64,000 bases of DNA, from NCBI GenBank assembly GCA_937916485.1, contig CALFSV010000342.1, positions 1 to 64,000 on the forward strand, given 5' to 3'. Position 1 is the first letter of the stretch. The number at the start of each line of letters is the position of its first letter. The notes beneath the pieces are model-generated. The model searched no databases, was not told the origin of the DNA, and worked only from the letters and a program-made list of their open reading frames with translations. Origin of the DNA: an uncultured Paracoccaceae bacterium. Its GTDB lineage: Bacteria; Pseudomonadota; Alphaproteobacteria; Rhodobacterales; Rhodobacteraceae. Shown here one piece after another: positions 52,706 to 61,561 of this stretch. The position numbers and the translations under genes were made by a program.

Positions 52706-53683
52706 ATGACCCTGCTGCGCATCCGCAACCTCAGCGTTGATTTCCTCACCGCCTCGGGCCGCTTTCGGGCGGTAGATGCGGTGGATCAGGATGTCGACAC
52801 CGGCGACATTCTGGCCATCGTGGGCGAAAGCGGTTCGGGCAAGTCGGTGTCGATGCTGGCCCTGATGGGCCTCTTGCCCTGGACCGCCAACGTCACCGCC
52901 GACGAGATGACGTTTGACGGCCACGACCTGTTGCGGATGGACAGCCGGGCCAAGCGCAAGATCATCGGCAATGATCTTGCGATGATCTTTCAGGAACCGA
53001 TGTCCTCTCTCAACCCCTGCTTTCCCGTCGGCTGGCAGATCAAGGAGGCGCTGCGCTTTCACCTGCATCTCGACCGGGCGGCCCGCCATGCAAGGGCGAT
53101 TGAACTGTTCGAGCAGGTCGGCATCCCAGACCCCGAAAAGCGGCTGGCGGCCTTTCCCCACCAACTGTCTGGCGGCATGAACCAGCGGGTGATGATTGCC
53201 ATGGCGATTGCCTGCAGGCCAAAGCTGCTGATCGCGGACGAACCCACAACCGCGCTTGATGTGACCATCCAGGCCCAGATCCTCGACCTGCTGGCCGATT
53301 TGCGCAATGAAACCGGAATGGGGTTGGTGCTGATCACCCATGACATGGGTGTGGTGGCCGAAACGGCCGAGCGTGTCAGCGTCCAATACGCCGGTCAGAA
53401 GATCGAGGAGCAGGCGGTCCTGCCGCTCTTTGAAACACCGCATCACCCCTATACCGCCGCCCTTCTGGACGCCCTGCCCGAACGGGCGACAGAACGCCGC
53501 CTGCCCACCATTCCGGGCGTCGTTCCCGGTCAGTTCGACCGCCCCCAAGGGTGCCTGTTCTCACCCCGATGCAAGTTTGCCGATGCGCTGTGCAAGTCCA
53601 AACCGCCCAGTCCGCAAGCTGCGGCGCTGGGTCTGGCGCGCTGCCATTATCCGCTGAACACGGGCGAAAGGATCGCCTCATGA
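52706..53683 (+). CDS. dppD: Peptide ABC transporter ATP-binding protein DppD
   Basis: 325 residues. Walker [12 protein letters not shown] near 39, signature [12 protein letters not shown] near 155, Walker [13 protein letters not shown] near 175, the [11 protein letters not shown]-loop, and the H-loop THDMGVV. The C-terminal oligopeptide/dipeptide domain has [15 protein letters not shown] with the conserved cysteines. Works as a heterodimer with DppF. Confidence 0.96.
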   Translation: MTLLRIRNLSVDFLTASGRFRAVDAVDQDVDTGDILAIVGESGSGKSVSMLALMGLLPWTANVTADEMTFDGHDLLRMDSRAKRKIIGNDLAMIFQEPMSSLNPCFPVGWQIKEALRFHLHLDRAARHARAIELFEQVGIPDPEKRLAAFPHQLSGGMNQRVMIAMAIACRPKLLIADEPTTALDVTIQAQILDLLADLRNETGMGLVLITHDMGVVAETAERVSVQYAGQKIEEQAVLPLFETPHHPYTAALLDALPERATERRLPTIPGVVPGQFDRPQGCLFSPRCKFADALCKSKPPSPQAAALGLARCHYPLNTGERIAS

Positions 53684-54633
53684 CCGCCAATGTGATCGAG
53701 GCGACGGCCCTCCAGCGGCACTACACCATCAGCGGGGGCCTTTTTGGCAAACCGCGTCTGCTGCGGGCTGTCGCCGGGCTGGATTTTGCACTGGCCCCCG
53801 GCAAGACACTTGCCGTTGTGGGCGAAAGCGGATGTGGAAAGTCCACGCTGGCCCGCATGGTCGCCATGATCGAGGAACCGACAGCCGGTACCCTGACGCT
53901 GGATGGCAAACCGGTATTGCCCGGCGATTGGGCCGACCTGCGCCAGTCCGTACAGATCGTGTTTCAGGACCCCTACGGGTCCCTCAACCCGCGCCAGCGG
54001 ATCGGCACGATCCTGCAAGAGCCGCTCGTCATTAATCGCCGCGGCATGAGCAGCGCCGAGCGCGAGGCAAAGGCCCGCGACATGCTGGGTCTGGTCGGGC
54101 TGCGGCCCGAACATTACGACCGCTATCCACATATGTTTTCGGGCGGACAGCGCCAGCGGATTGCGGTGGCCCGCGCCCTGATGCTCGACCCCAAGGTGCT
54201 GGTGCTGGACGAGCCCGTCTCGGCCCTCGACCTGTCGATCCAGAGCGCGATCCTGAACCTGCTCATAGACCTTCAGGACCGCTTGCAGCTGGCCTACCTG
54301 TTCATCAGTCATGACCTGAGTGTCGTGCGCCACGTGGCGGATGATGTCATCGTCATGTACCTTGGTCGGGCAGTCGAAAAGGGCCCCAAGGAAGAGGTCT
54401 TCAACGCCCCCCGGCACCCCTATACCAAGGCGCTTCTGTCCGCGACGCCAAGGGCCGATCCGGCGGCAGTCAAAGAGCGCATCAAACTGACCGGAGAGCT
54501 TCCGTCGCCGTTGTCGATCCCGCAGGGATGCGCCTTTGCGCCCCGCTGCTGGAAGGCTCAGAACCGGTGTCGCGAAACCGTGCCAGAGCTTGAAGGACAG
54601 CCCCACGGCGCTGCCTGCTTCTTTCCGGACTAG
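53680..54633 (+). CDS. dppF: Peptide ABC transporter ATP-binding protein DppF
   Basis: 317 residues from the ATG at 53680, overlapping the dppD stop by 4 bp. Walker A GESGCGKSTLAR, signature FSGGQRQRIAVARAL, Walker B VLVLDEPVSALD, H-loop SHDLSVV, and the C-terminal GCAFAPRCWKAQNRC domain. Last gene of the plus-strand unit; converges on the racemase-like gene with a 23-bp gap. Confidence 0.96.
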   Translation: MTANVIEATALQRHYTISGGLFGKPRLLRAVAGLDFALAPGKTLAVVGESGCGKSTLARMVAMIEEPTAGTLTLDGKPVLPGDWADLRQSVQIVFQDPYGSLNPRQRIGTILQEPLVINRRGMSSAEREAKARDMLGLVGLRPEHYDRYPHMFSGGQRQRIAVARALMLDPKVLVLDEPVSALDLSIQSAILNLLIDLQDRLQLAYLFISHDLSVVRHVADDVIVMYLGRAVEKGPKEEVFNAPRHPYTKALLSATPRADPAAVKERIKLTGELPSPLSIPQGCAFAPRCWKAQNRCRETVPELEGQPHGAACFFPD

Positions 54634-54656
54634 CGATCTGGTTCTCAGGTCGGCCC

Positions 54657-55409
54657 TCAGATCGGCTGCCCGAACAGCCGTCCCGGCCCGATGATCGGAG
54701 GGGACGCGGGGCAAAGCCGGGCTATGTGCCAGGCCAGCGCCTGATTGCTGCTGATCACCGGTATTCCCAACGCGTCCTCAAGGTCGGCGATGATATCGAG
54801 CGTGCGCAGGTTTGTGCACGACAGGAAAACCGCGTCGACGTTCCCCTGTCGGCCCACTTGCAAGGCAGCCTCGTGGATCGAGGCGGGGTCGATCCGCGCC
54901 ACCCGCGCCTCGACCTTTTCGCCAAAGGACAGCGTCGCGGGGACCGCGAATCCGCGCGCTGCAAACGCCTGCCGGATGGGTTCAGCTACCGTTTCGATAT
55001 AGGGTGACACGATCCCAACCGATCCGACCTCAAGCGCCTGCAACGCGGCGACAGAGGCGGTGAGGGGGTCGGTCACAGCCCGCGTCCGGGTGGCACCGCT
55101 GACAAGCGCCGCGACCCGGCCTGCCCCGATCAGGGTCGTGCCCGATGTGCAGGCATATCCGACCACGTCGAAGTCGGCCGCCGGGGGCAAAAGGGACGCA
55201 GCCTGAGGCAGGTCCACCTCCATTTGGGCGATGGTATCCGCCGTCAGCTCGGCCCCCGATGGAATGCGGCTGACGTGCAGGGCCGTGTTGGACCCGGGGA
55301 ACAGGCGGTGAAAATCATGTTCTATCGTCTCGTCGACTTGCAACACGATCAGTCCCAGCGTCGCAGCACTGCCGATTGGACCGGTCAGCCGGTAGGGAAA
55401 GCCGGTCAT
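54657..55409 (-). CDS. Asp/Glu racemase-fold protein (EutA / maleate-isomerase-like)
   Basis: 250 residues. Two catalytic-cysteine segments, GYACTSGTTLIGAG near 93 and FLSCTNLRTLDII near 195, match the pattern of maleate cis-trans isomerase, arylmalonate decarboxylase and the ectoine-cluster protein EutA. GIVSPYIETVAEPIRQAF is also typical. Predicted to isomerise, racemise or decarboxylate an alpha-substituted carboxylic acid. Last gene of the minus-strand operon; start overlaps the M24 stop by 4 bp. Confidence 0.87.
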   Translation of the reverse strand: MTGFPYRLTGPIGSAATLGLIVLQVDETIEHDFHRLFPGSNTALHVSRIPSGAELTADTIAQMEVDLPQAASLLPPAADFDVVGYACTSGTTLIGAGRVAALVSGATRTRAVTDPLTASVAALQALEVGSVGIVSPYIETVAEPIRQAFAARGFAVPATLSFGEKVEARVARIDPASIHEAALQVGRQGNVDAVFLSCTNLRTLDIIADLEDALGIPVISSNQALAWHIARLCPASPPIIGPGRLFGQPI

Positions 55410-56572
55410 GTCGCAAGCTCTGTCAGCAGGGCCGGGGCGCGGGTGGACAAAAGCTCTGGCCCGGCGTCGCGCAGGACGATGTTTTCCTCGTGCACGATGA
55501 TCCGGCCCGGCGCGATCTCAACCCCCGGTTCCAGTGTCAGCACCATGCCTGCACGCAATGGGGTGTCGTCCTTTGCGGTCAGGGATGGCCATTCGGTCAG
55601 CGACAGGCCCAGTCCATGGCCAAGCCGACCACCGCCCGGCGTCATGGAACGGTTCCGCAATGCGGTGGTCAGCTGGGCGTGCAGGTCGCGTGCCGTGATC
55701 CCGGGGCGAAGCGTTTCCAGAACCTCGGTCGTGGCCTCGTGCAGCGCGGCATGGGCGCGGGCGGTGTCATCGGCGGGTGGCCCGACCGAGTAGTTGCGGT
55801 CAAAGTCGCAGAAATACCCGTCCCGCACCGCCCCTGTGTCCAGCATCAACAGGCCCCCTCGCTGCAAGGGCCGGGCATCGGCGGGCGAGATGACATCGCC
55901 GTAGCCGCCCGGACCTGCGCCGCCCGCAACGTAGCTGACCCAGTCCGCCCCTTCCTGCAAAAGCGCGATTTGAAAGTCGCGAAAGACCTGATCGAGGGGG
56001 GTTCCGGCCCGGGCAAATTCCGGCACCCGTGCAAAGGCCGCGTCTGCGCTGCGGCAGATGGTGCGGATCTTGTCGATCTCGGCCTCTGACTTGATCTCGC
56101 GGACCCGCTGGACCACCCATGTGGCGTCGACCATCCGGCGGGTGCCAAGAGCGGTGCCAAGCCGGGCGTAGTCGGCCATGGGCATCCGCACATGGGTCTC
56201 AAGGCCCATTGGCAGGCCGATCCGGCCCTTGTCGGGCACCACTGACGCCAGCGTGTCGGCCAGCAGGCTGACCCCGTCATCAAAGGGGTCGGGTGCGTCC
56301 CAAGTGCGGATATCGGCCAGCCAGGTCCGGCCCATCAGCTCCGCCCCGATGCCGGGGATCACCGCGATGGGCAGGGCCGTGGCCGGTATGACGATGAACC
56401 AAGGCCGCGCCGGGCTTTCCCAAAAGCGGGTCAGAAATCCGGTGACATAAAAGACATCCGGCTGGGTCGTCAGGAGCAGGGCGTCGATCTGGCTGTCCTG
56501 CATGCCGGATTGCAGCGCCCGGATGCGGCGCTGGTATTCGGCCGCGGGAAAGATAAGCGAACCGTCAGGCAT
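55406..56572 (-). CDS. M24-family metallopeptidase-fold enzyme (second copy)
   Basis: 388 residues. N-terminal creatinase-like domain with LLLTTQPDVFYVTGF, C-terminal pita-bread fold with ligands in LMLDTGAVRDGYFCDFDRN, GHGLGLSL, LTLEPGVEI and IIVHEENIV. More like the Xaa-Pro/ectoine-hydrolase branch than true aminopeptidases. Distinct from the M24 enzyme in the dpp operon. Start overlaps the PLP-lyase stop by 8 bp. Confidence 0.9.
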   Translation of the reverse strand: MPDGSLIFPAAEYQRRIRALQSGMQDSQIDALLLTTQPDVFYVTGFLTRFWESPARPWFIVIPATALPIAVIPGIGAELMGRTWLADIRTWDAPDPFDDGVSLLADTLASVVPDKGRIGLPMGLETHVRMPMADYARLGTALGTRRMVDATWVVQRVREIKSEAEIDKIRTICRSADAAFARVPEFARAGTPLDQVFRDFQIALLQEGADWVSYVAGGAGPGGYGDVISPADARPLQRGGLLMLDTGAVRDGYFCDFDRNYSVGPPADDTARAHAALHEATTEVLETLRPGITARDLHAQLTTALRNRSMTPGGGRLGHGLGLSLTEWPSLTAKDDTPLRAGMVLTLEPGVEIAPGRIIVHEENIVLRDAGPELLSTRAPALLTELAT

Positions 56573-57638
56573 CCTCTGGCCCCTCGCTCAGGATCGCCAT
56601 GACACGGGCGTCTGGGCCCATGCCGGACACAAGGCCGGGTAGCCCCGCAAACAGGGCACAAAGGCCCGCCCCGCCCGAAGGGGTCGTGGCAAGGCCGTAG
56701 CGCGCCAAAAGGGCAACGCCCTCTGCGGCCTCGCCCTCGGTGATCGTGGCAAAGATGTCGGCATCCCTAGAAAGGCCGGCCAACGCGATCATCGACGGGG
56801 TCTTGCAGTCCAGCCGACCCATCGAGGAGTCGGGCCCCTGGGTCGTGACCAACCGGCCAGCGCGGATGCTGTCAAAAAGGGCAGGGGCCGCGTCAGGCTC
56901 GACCACGATGATCGTGGGGGCGGTGCCCCAGACCGCGCGTGCATGGGCGGCAACGGCGGCTGCAAGGCCGCCGACACCGGCCTGCAACAGGATATGGCTG
57001 GGGGCGGGCCCGATCTGCCCGGCAGCTTCGGCGGCCAGTTGCAGATAGCCTTCCATCACCCGGTAGGGTGGATCGGTGTAGCCGGGCCAGGAACTGTCCG
57101 ACAGAAGGGTCGCCCCTTCGGCCTTGGCGGCGGCTTCGGCGGCGGCCATGCTTTCCTCATAGTTCGCCCCTGTCCGGGCGACGGTCGCGCCTTTTGCCCT
57201 GAGCCGCGTTGCAAAGGCCTCGGGCACGGTGTCGGCGATGTAGATCGTGGCCTCTGCTCCGAACAGACGGGCGCCCACAGCAACGGACAGGCCGTGGTTT
57301 CCGGCGCTGGCCGTGATGTAACGGCGTCCGACAAGGGCATTGTCCCAGGCCCCCTCCCGGACCCCGTCCTGAACCACCTGCGCCGCGTCATGGGCGATGG
57401 CATAGGCAGCGCCAAGGGCCTTGAAGCTGCCAAGACCCATCCGGCCCCTTTCGTCCTTGACCAGCAACTGGCCGACGCCCGCCAGCTTTGCCAGCTCTGG
57501 CAAATCAAGGAGCGGTGTCGCGGCATGCGCAGGGCAAAGCGACAAGAGCCGCGCCACGGCGGCAGGGTCGTCCTGCGGCACGATCGACGGATCGGGAAGG
57601 CCGGTCCCAAGGTAGGGATTGGGGTGGATCACGGGCAT
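56565..57638 (-). CDS. PLP-dependent diaminopropionate ammonia-lyase-like enzyme
   Basis: 357 residues, shorter than typical DpaL/YgeX (about 400). Fold-type II PLP enzyme: Schiff-base lysine in RMGLGSFKALGAAYA near 72, TASAGNHGLSVAVGAR near 108, and the glycine-rich LLQAGVGGLAAAV near 218. The DERGRMGLGSFKALGA stretch matches diaminopropionate ammonia-lyase and its relatives, which eliminate ammonia from 2,3-diaminopropionate or a serine/threonine-like substrate. Here it likely acts on an amino acid released by the M24 enzymes. 46-bp gap to cutC. Confidence 0.85.
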   Translation of the reverse strand: MPVIHPNPYLGTGLPDPSIVPQDDPAAVARLLSLCPAHAATPLLDLPELAKLAGVGQLLVKDERGRMGLGSFKALGAAYAIAHDAAQVVQDGVREGAWDNALVGRRYITASAGNHGLSVAVGARLFGAEATIYIADTVPEAFATRLRAKGATVARTGANYEESMAAAEAAAKAEGATLLSDSSWPGYTDPPYRVMEGYLQLAAEAAGQIGPAPSHILLQAGVGGLAAAVAAHARAVWGTAPTIIVVEPDAAPALFDSIRAGRLVTTQGPDSSMGRLDCKTPSMIALAGLSRDADIFATITEGEAAEGVALLARYGLATTPSGGAGLCALFAGLPGLVSGMGPDARVMAILSEGPEDA

Positions 57639-57684
57639 GGTCGGGCCTCCTTTGCAGGAGTGCTAGCAGTTTGGTCTTGCAGAC

Positions 57685-58434
57685 TCAAAGGGGTGTCAAA
57701 CCTGCCCCTGCCCCTGCCATCTGGCGCAGGGCGACGACCATTTCATCGATGCGGGCGGCATCCGTGAACCGGTCTTCGGGCGGGGCAAAGCCCATGGTGA
57801 CAAGCCTCGGGTCCGCTTGCCGTGATCCACTGCACGAGGCGTGAACAGCGCCGACACCTGACCCTGCAACCGCCCTCAGGTTTGCCACCGTGACCCCGCT
57901 TCCGGCCATGATGGTGAGGTCCGTCCCGGCAGCCTGTTGCATCGCCGCGAGGACTGTCACCCCTTCAGGCGCAGTCCGGGCACCGCCCGAACTTAGGACC
58001 GTGTCAAAGCCAAGGGCAATCGCGTCGGCCACCGCAGCAACCGGGTCGGTCAGAGTGTCAACGACGCGGTGCAACGTCGCCCCCATCGGGCCTGCTGCCT
58101 CTCGCAGCCGGGACAGGGCCGCGAGGTCGAGCCGACCTTCGGCGGTCGCAGCCCCGAGGACGACGCCGTCCAGCCCGGCAGCGCGCACGGCGGCAATGTC
58201 CTGGCAGCATTCCTCCAGCTCATCTTTGGAAAAGATAAAAGTGCCGGACCGGGGGCGGATCATCACCCGGACAGGGCGGTCAATGCGGGCCGCGCAGCGG
58301 ATCAATCCCAATGACGGGGTCAGGCCGCCAAGGGACAGGGCCGAACAAAGCTCGATCCGTTCGACCCCGGCGCGATCGGCGGCGAGCAGGCCTTCGAGGG
58401 TGTCGACACAGACCTCGAACAGAAGGTCAGGCAT
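57685..58434 (-). CDS. cutC: CutC-family protein
   Basis: 249 residues, TIM-barrel CutC family: LFEVCVDTLEGLLAADRAGVERIELCSALSLGGLTPSLG (in pieces FEVCVDTLEGL, RIELCSALSLGG) at the start, VMIRPRSGTFIFSKDE near 56, and VLSSGGARTAPEG near 146. Long called a copper homeostasis protein, but that role is doubtful; its frequent presence in amino-sugar operons suggests a carbohydrate role. Overlaps nagA by 8 bp. Confidence 0.9.
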   Translation of the reverse strand: MPDLLFEVCVDTLEGLLAADRAGVERIELCSALSLGGLTPSLGLIRCAARIDRPVRVMIRPRSGTFIFSKDELEECCQDIAAVRAAGLDGVVLGAATAEGRLDLAALSRLREAAGPMGATLHRVVDTLTDPVAAVADAIALGFDTVLSSGGARTAPEGVTVLAAMQQAAGTDLTIMAGSGVTVANLRAVAGSGVGAVHASCSGSRQADPRLVTMGFAPPEDRFTDAARIDEMVVALRQMAGAGAGLTPL

Positions 58435-59587
58435 GGGGGACGGTGTCGGCGAGACGGCCCGTCATGGCATAGGTCCCGTCCAGCACTAGCAGGTCGGACA
58501 GGCTTCGCCCGACAGGCGAGGCAAGGGCATCCGCCCCGATCAGCCGGGCCGGAACCGTGATCGCCATCCTGAGCGCTTCGGCAGGTGAGATGCCGATCAC
58601 GTTGATCAATCGGTGCACGCCTTCGGCCATGGTGACATGGGCGCCTGCAAGACTGCCTTCGGCATTGATCAGGCGGCCTTCGCTGAGCCGGATTTCCTGA
58701 CCGTAAAGCTCAAACCGGTCCGGCCCACCCACTGTGGGCATGGCGTCGGAGACCAGGAACATGTGGTCGGCCACCGGCCGGGCGCGGATGGACAGGGCCA
58801 GCATATCGTCATGGACGTGGTGGCCGTCGCAGATAAACCCAAGATAGGCGTCCGAATTGATCGCAGCCCCCACCGCACCCGGCGCGCGGTTCAGCATCGG
58901 AGGCATGGCATTGTGCAGATGGGTGACCGACCGCGCCCCTTCGGCCAAAGCGGCCTTCATCTGGTCGCTGGTCGCATCGGTATGGCCCAGCGACACCACG
59001 GCCCCCATGCGGACGAGGCTGGCGATCTGGCCGGGGGCCACGGCCTCTGGGGCGAGGGTGATCAGGACAGGCACCCCGGCGGCGCGCAACCTGCCCACGA
59101 CGTCCATCGTGCGGCTGTCCAGAGGGCGGATGAAATCGGCGCAATGGGTGCCTTTGCGGGCCAGCACGATATGCGGCCCCTCGATGTGCAGCCCCAGAAC
59201 GCCGGGTGTCGGCCATAGGGCCATGACCGCGGCGGCGGCGGCGTCCAACACCTCTGGCCGGTCGGTGATCACCGTGGGCAGCAAAGCCATGGTGCCAAAG
59301 CGGCGGTGTGCGGCAAGGATCGTCCGGATCCCCGCCGGGGTCGGCTGATAGTTCAATAGCGCCCCACCGCCGCCGTTGACCTGAAGGTCGATGAACCCGG
59401 GCGCTAGCGTCCCTGCCACAGGTTCTTGCCGGTCCTGCGGTGAAAGCTTGGCACGCGGCGTGATCCTGACGCTCTGCCCATCTTCGACAAGGAGGGCGGC
59501 GTCGCTTAGCAGGGTCTCGCCATCAAAAAGCTGATCGGGGCAAAGCCAGTATCGCGACGGGCCGGTCAGGACGGAAGGTTCAGTCAT
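58427..59587 (-). CDS. nagA: N-acetylglucosamine-6-phosphate deacetylase
   Basis: 386 residues. Amidohydrolase: GFIDLQVNGGGGA near 66, HIEGPHIVLARKG near 134 with the metal glutamate, VSLGHTDATSDQM and VTHLHNAMPPM with metal histidines near 195-220, and the catalytic aspartate in FLVSDAMPTVGG near 280. Removes acetate from N-acetylamino-sugar 6-phosphates. Overlaps the ROK gene by 8 bp. Confidence 0.94.
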   Translation of the reverse strand: MTEPSVLTGPSRYWLCPDQLFDGETLLSDAALLVEDGQSVRITPRAKLSPQDRQEPVAGTLAPGFIDLQVNGGGGALLNYQPTPAGIRTILAAHRRFGTMALLPTVITDRPEVLDAAAAAVMALWPTPGVLGLHIEGPHIVLARKGTHCADFIRPLDSRTMDVVGRLRAAGVPVLITLAPEAVAPGQIASLVRMGAVVSLGHTDATSDQMKAALAEGARSVTHLHNAMPPMLNRAPGAVGAAINSDAYLGFICDGHHVHDDMLALSIRARPVADHMFLVSDAMPTVGGPDRFELYGQEIRLSEGRLINAEGSLAGAHVTMAEGVHRLINVIGISPAEALRMAITVPARLIGADALASPVGRSLSDLLVLDGTYAMTGRLADTVPHA

Positions 59588-60491
59588 CAACGCTCTCCCG
59601 ATAGGCGGCGAAGGCAGCCCCTCTGGCCCCGCTGCTGTCGCCGCCCTGCGCCAGAGCTAGCCGGGGAGCCGGCTTGCCAAGGACAAGGACCTTTTCCAGA
59701 TACCTCTCCAGATCCGGGACGAGGTCAGGGATATGGGTCAGGCCCCCGGCCAGTACGACGATATCGGGGTCTACAACAAGGGTCAGCGTGTGCAGAAGCT
59801 CGGCCGTCAGCTTGCACCAGATGTCCCAGACCTGTGCGGCACCGCTATCCGTTCCGCGGCCGGCCCCGATGGCCTCGGGGGTCCAATCCTGCCCTGTCAC
59901 TGTCTTGGCGAGCCGGGACAGACCGGGGCCCGCGACATAGGTTTCAAAGCACCCCATGCGCCCGCAACCGCACTGTTGGACGGGCAGGGCGTATTCCTGA
60001 ACCAGATGGGCCGAGGCCGCGAAATGCCCGAATTCGCCGCCCACGCCCAAGGGGCCGGGCAACAGGGTGCTGTCAAAGGCGATCCCGCCGCCGACGCCGG
60101 TTCCAAGGATCAGCGACACGACACAGCGATGCCCCTGGCCTGCGCCAAAGACAGCCTCGGACAGGGCCATGGCGCGGCAATCGTTCAGCCAGGTGATTGG
60201 CCTGCCAAGGGCGGCGGCCACGTCGCGGGGCAGGGGGCGGCCGGTGGCCGAAAGGTTGGCGGTGATGGCAAGCCCCGTCCGGGGGTCCACCAAACCGGCC
60301 GCCCCGATGCCGATGGGCAAAGGGTGGCCCGCTTCTGCATCCATCCAGCGGGCCTGATCGGCAATGGCGGTAACGAGGGCCTCGTAGTCCTGCGGGGTCG
60401 GAACGCGGTGGCGGGCAGACAGGGTCCAGTCGGCGGCAAAGCCCTGAACCTCGATCTTGGTCCCGCCAATGTCGATCCCGGCGGCGATCAT
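59580..60491 (-). CDS. ROK-family sugar kinase (N-acetylhexosamine kinase-like)
   Basis: 303 residues. ATP-binding IDIGGTKIEV at the start, WLNDCRAMALSEA near 116, GTGVGGGI, GEFGHFAASA, and the zinc-binding CGCGRMGCFETYVAG near 175. ROK enzymes phosphorylate glucose, N-acetylglucosamine, N-acetylmannosamine and similar sugars. Next to nagA it probably makes the 6-phosphate of an N-acetylhexosamine taken up unphosphorylated by the ABC transporter. Overlaps the SIS gene by 4 bp. Confidence 0.92.
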   Translation of the reverse strand: MIAAGIDIGGTKIEVQGFAADWTLSARHRVPTPQDYEALVTAIADQARWMDAEAGHPLPIGIGAAGLVDPRTGLAITANLSATGRPLPRDVAAALGRPITWLNDCRAMALSEAVFGAGQGHRCVVSLILGTGVGGGIAFDSTLLPGPLGVGGEFGHFAASAHLVQEYALPVQQCGCGRMGCFETYVAGPGLSRLAKTVTGQDWTPEAIGAGRGTDSGAAQVWDIWCKLTAELLHTLTLVVDPDIVVLAGGLTHIPDLVPDLERYLEKVLVLGKPAPRLALAQGGDSSGARGAAFAAYRESVDD

Positions 60492-61561
60492 GCTGAGACC
60501 GGATGCAGCCGCACGCCAGAGACCACCCGGCTAAGCGTGCCCCGCCCTGCAAAGGGGTCGTCAACATTCAGGCCAAGGGCGTCGGACCAAAGCACCCCGG
60601 CAACCTGCGCGGCTGCAATGCTGACAGGGGCGTGCCAGACCGGGCCATAGGGCATGGCAAAGTCGATGTCGCCCCCGGGCCCGATGGTCCGGACCGTTGC
60701 GCCAGGGAACTGGCTGCGCAATTCCTCGACCAGATCGCTTTCATAGGCGGCGGCATGCGGATCGGGCGAGGTAAAGAGGGTGATCTGCGTGCCATCCGTC
60801 ACGAAGGACTTGGGCCCGTGCCGAAACCCAAGGGTGCTGTCCCAAAGGGCGGGGATGCGGCCTGCCGAAAGCTCCATCACCTTCAGGGCTGCTTCGCGGG
60901 CGGCGAAGGCCATGGGCCCTGTCCCAAGGTAGACCGCTCGGGCCGGTGGCGCACCTGCGGTCGCGGCGTACCTGGGCAAGAGCGTGCCAAGCTGGTCTGC
61001 CAGGTAGGTCATCCGATGTTCGAAATCCGCCCGCTCCCCAAAGATTGACAGGGCCGTCAGCAGCATCGTCGAAAAGCTCGAGGTCATCGCAAAGCCGGCA
61101 TCATGCGTGGTTTCAGGCAAGACAATCGTCTTGCTGTTACCCGAGGGGCTGGGTCGTTGTGCCAAAGCCCCATTCGGATTGCAGGTGATGTGCAGACGGG
61201 GGGCCGAAGGGGCTAGAACGTCCAGAGCGTCAAGTGTTCCGACGCTTTCGGTGCTGTCCCCGGACCGACCGAAACTGACGACAAGCGGAGAGGTGCCCCG
61301 AAGATAGGCCTGGGGCCGGCTGACCAGATCCGTACTTGGCACGGAGCGCAGCCTGACAGGGCTGTCGGTCAGCCCCGCCTCAAGAATGTCGCCGATATAG
61401 GCCGATGTGCCAGCACCGCAGAACCAGACCTCGCGGACCGGCAAGCTGCCGATCCAGAGGCGGTAGGGGGCCGGTTCAAAGCGCTGGCCCCACTCCCTCC
61501 AGATTTCGGGTTGGGCGTTCAGTTCGCGCCAGGTGGCCCAGGTGTTGAGGCTATTGGTCAT
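60488..61561 (-). CDS. agaS: SIS-domain deaminase/isomerase, AgaS-like
   Basis: 357 residues with two SIS domains. Closely follows AgaS: FCGAGTSAYIGDILEAGL near 48, VPSTDLVSRPQAYL, VVSFGRSGDSTESVGTLDAL (in pieces VVSFGRSGDS, TESVGTL), LPETTHDAGFAMTSSFSTM, REAALKVMELSAGRIPALWDS, LGFRHGPKSFV, and a C-terminal VVSGVRLHPVSA. AgaS deaminates galactosamine 6-phosphate, which points to N-acetylgalactosamine or a similar sugar as substrate. Confidence 0.88.
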   Translation of the reverse strand: MTNSLNTWATWRELNAQPEIWREWGQRFEPAPYRLWIGSLPVREVWFCGAGTSAYIGDILEAGLTDSPVRLRSVPSTDLVSRPQAYLRGTSPLVVSFGRSGDSTESVGTLDALDVLAPSAPRLHITCNPNGALAQRPSPSGNSKTIVLPETTHDAGFAMTSSFSTMLLTALSIFGERADFEHRMTYLADQLGTLLPRYAATAGAPPARAVYLGTGPMAFAAREAALKVMELSAGRIPALWDSTLGFRHGPKSFVTDGTQITLFTSPDPHAAAYESDLVEELRSQFPGATVRTIGPGGDIDFAMPYGPVWHAPVSIAAAQVAGVLWSDALGLNVDDPFAGRGTLSRVVSGVRLHPVSA

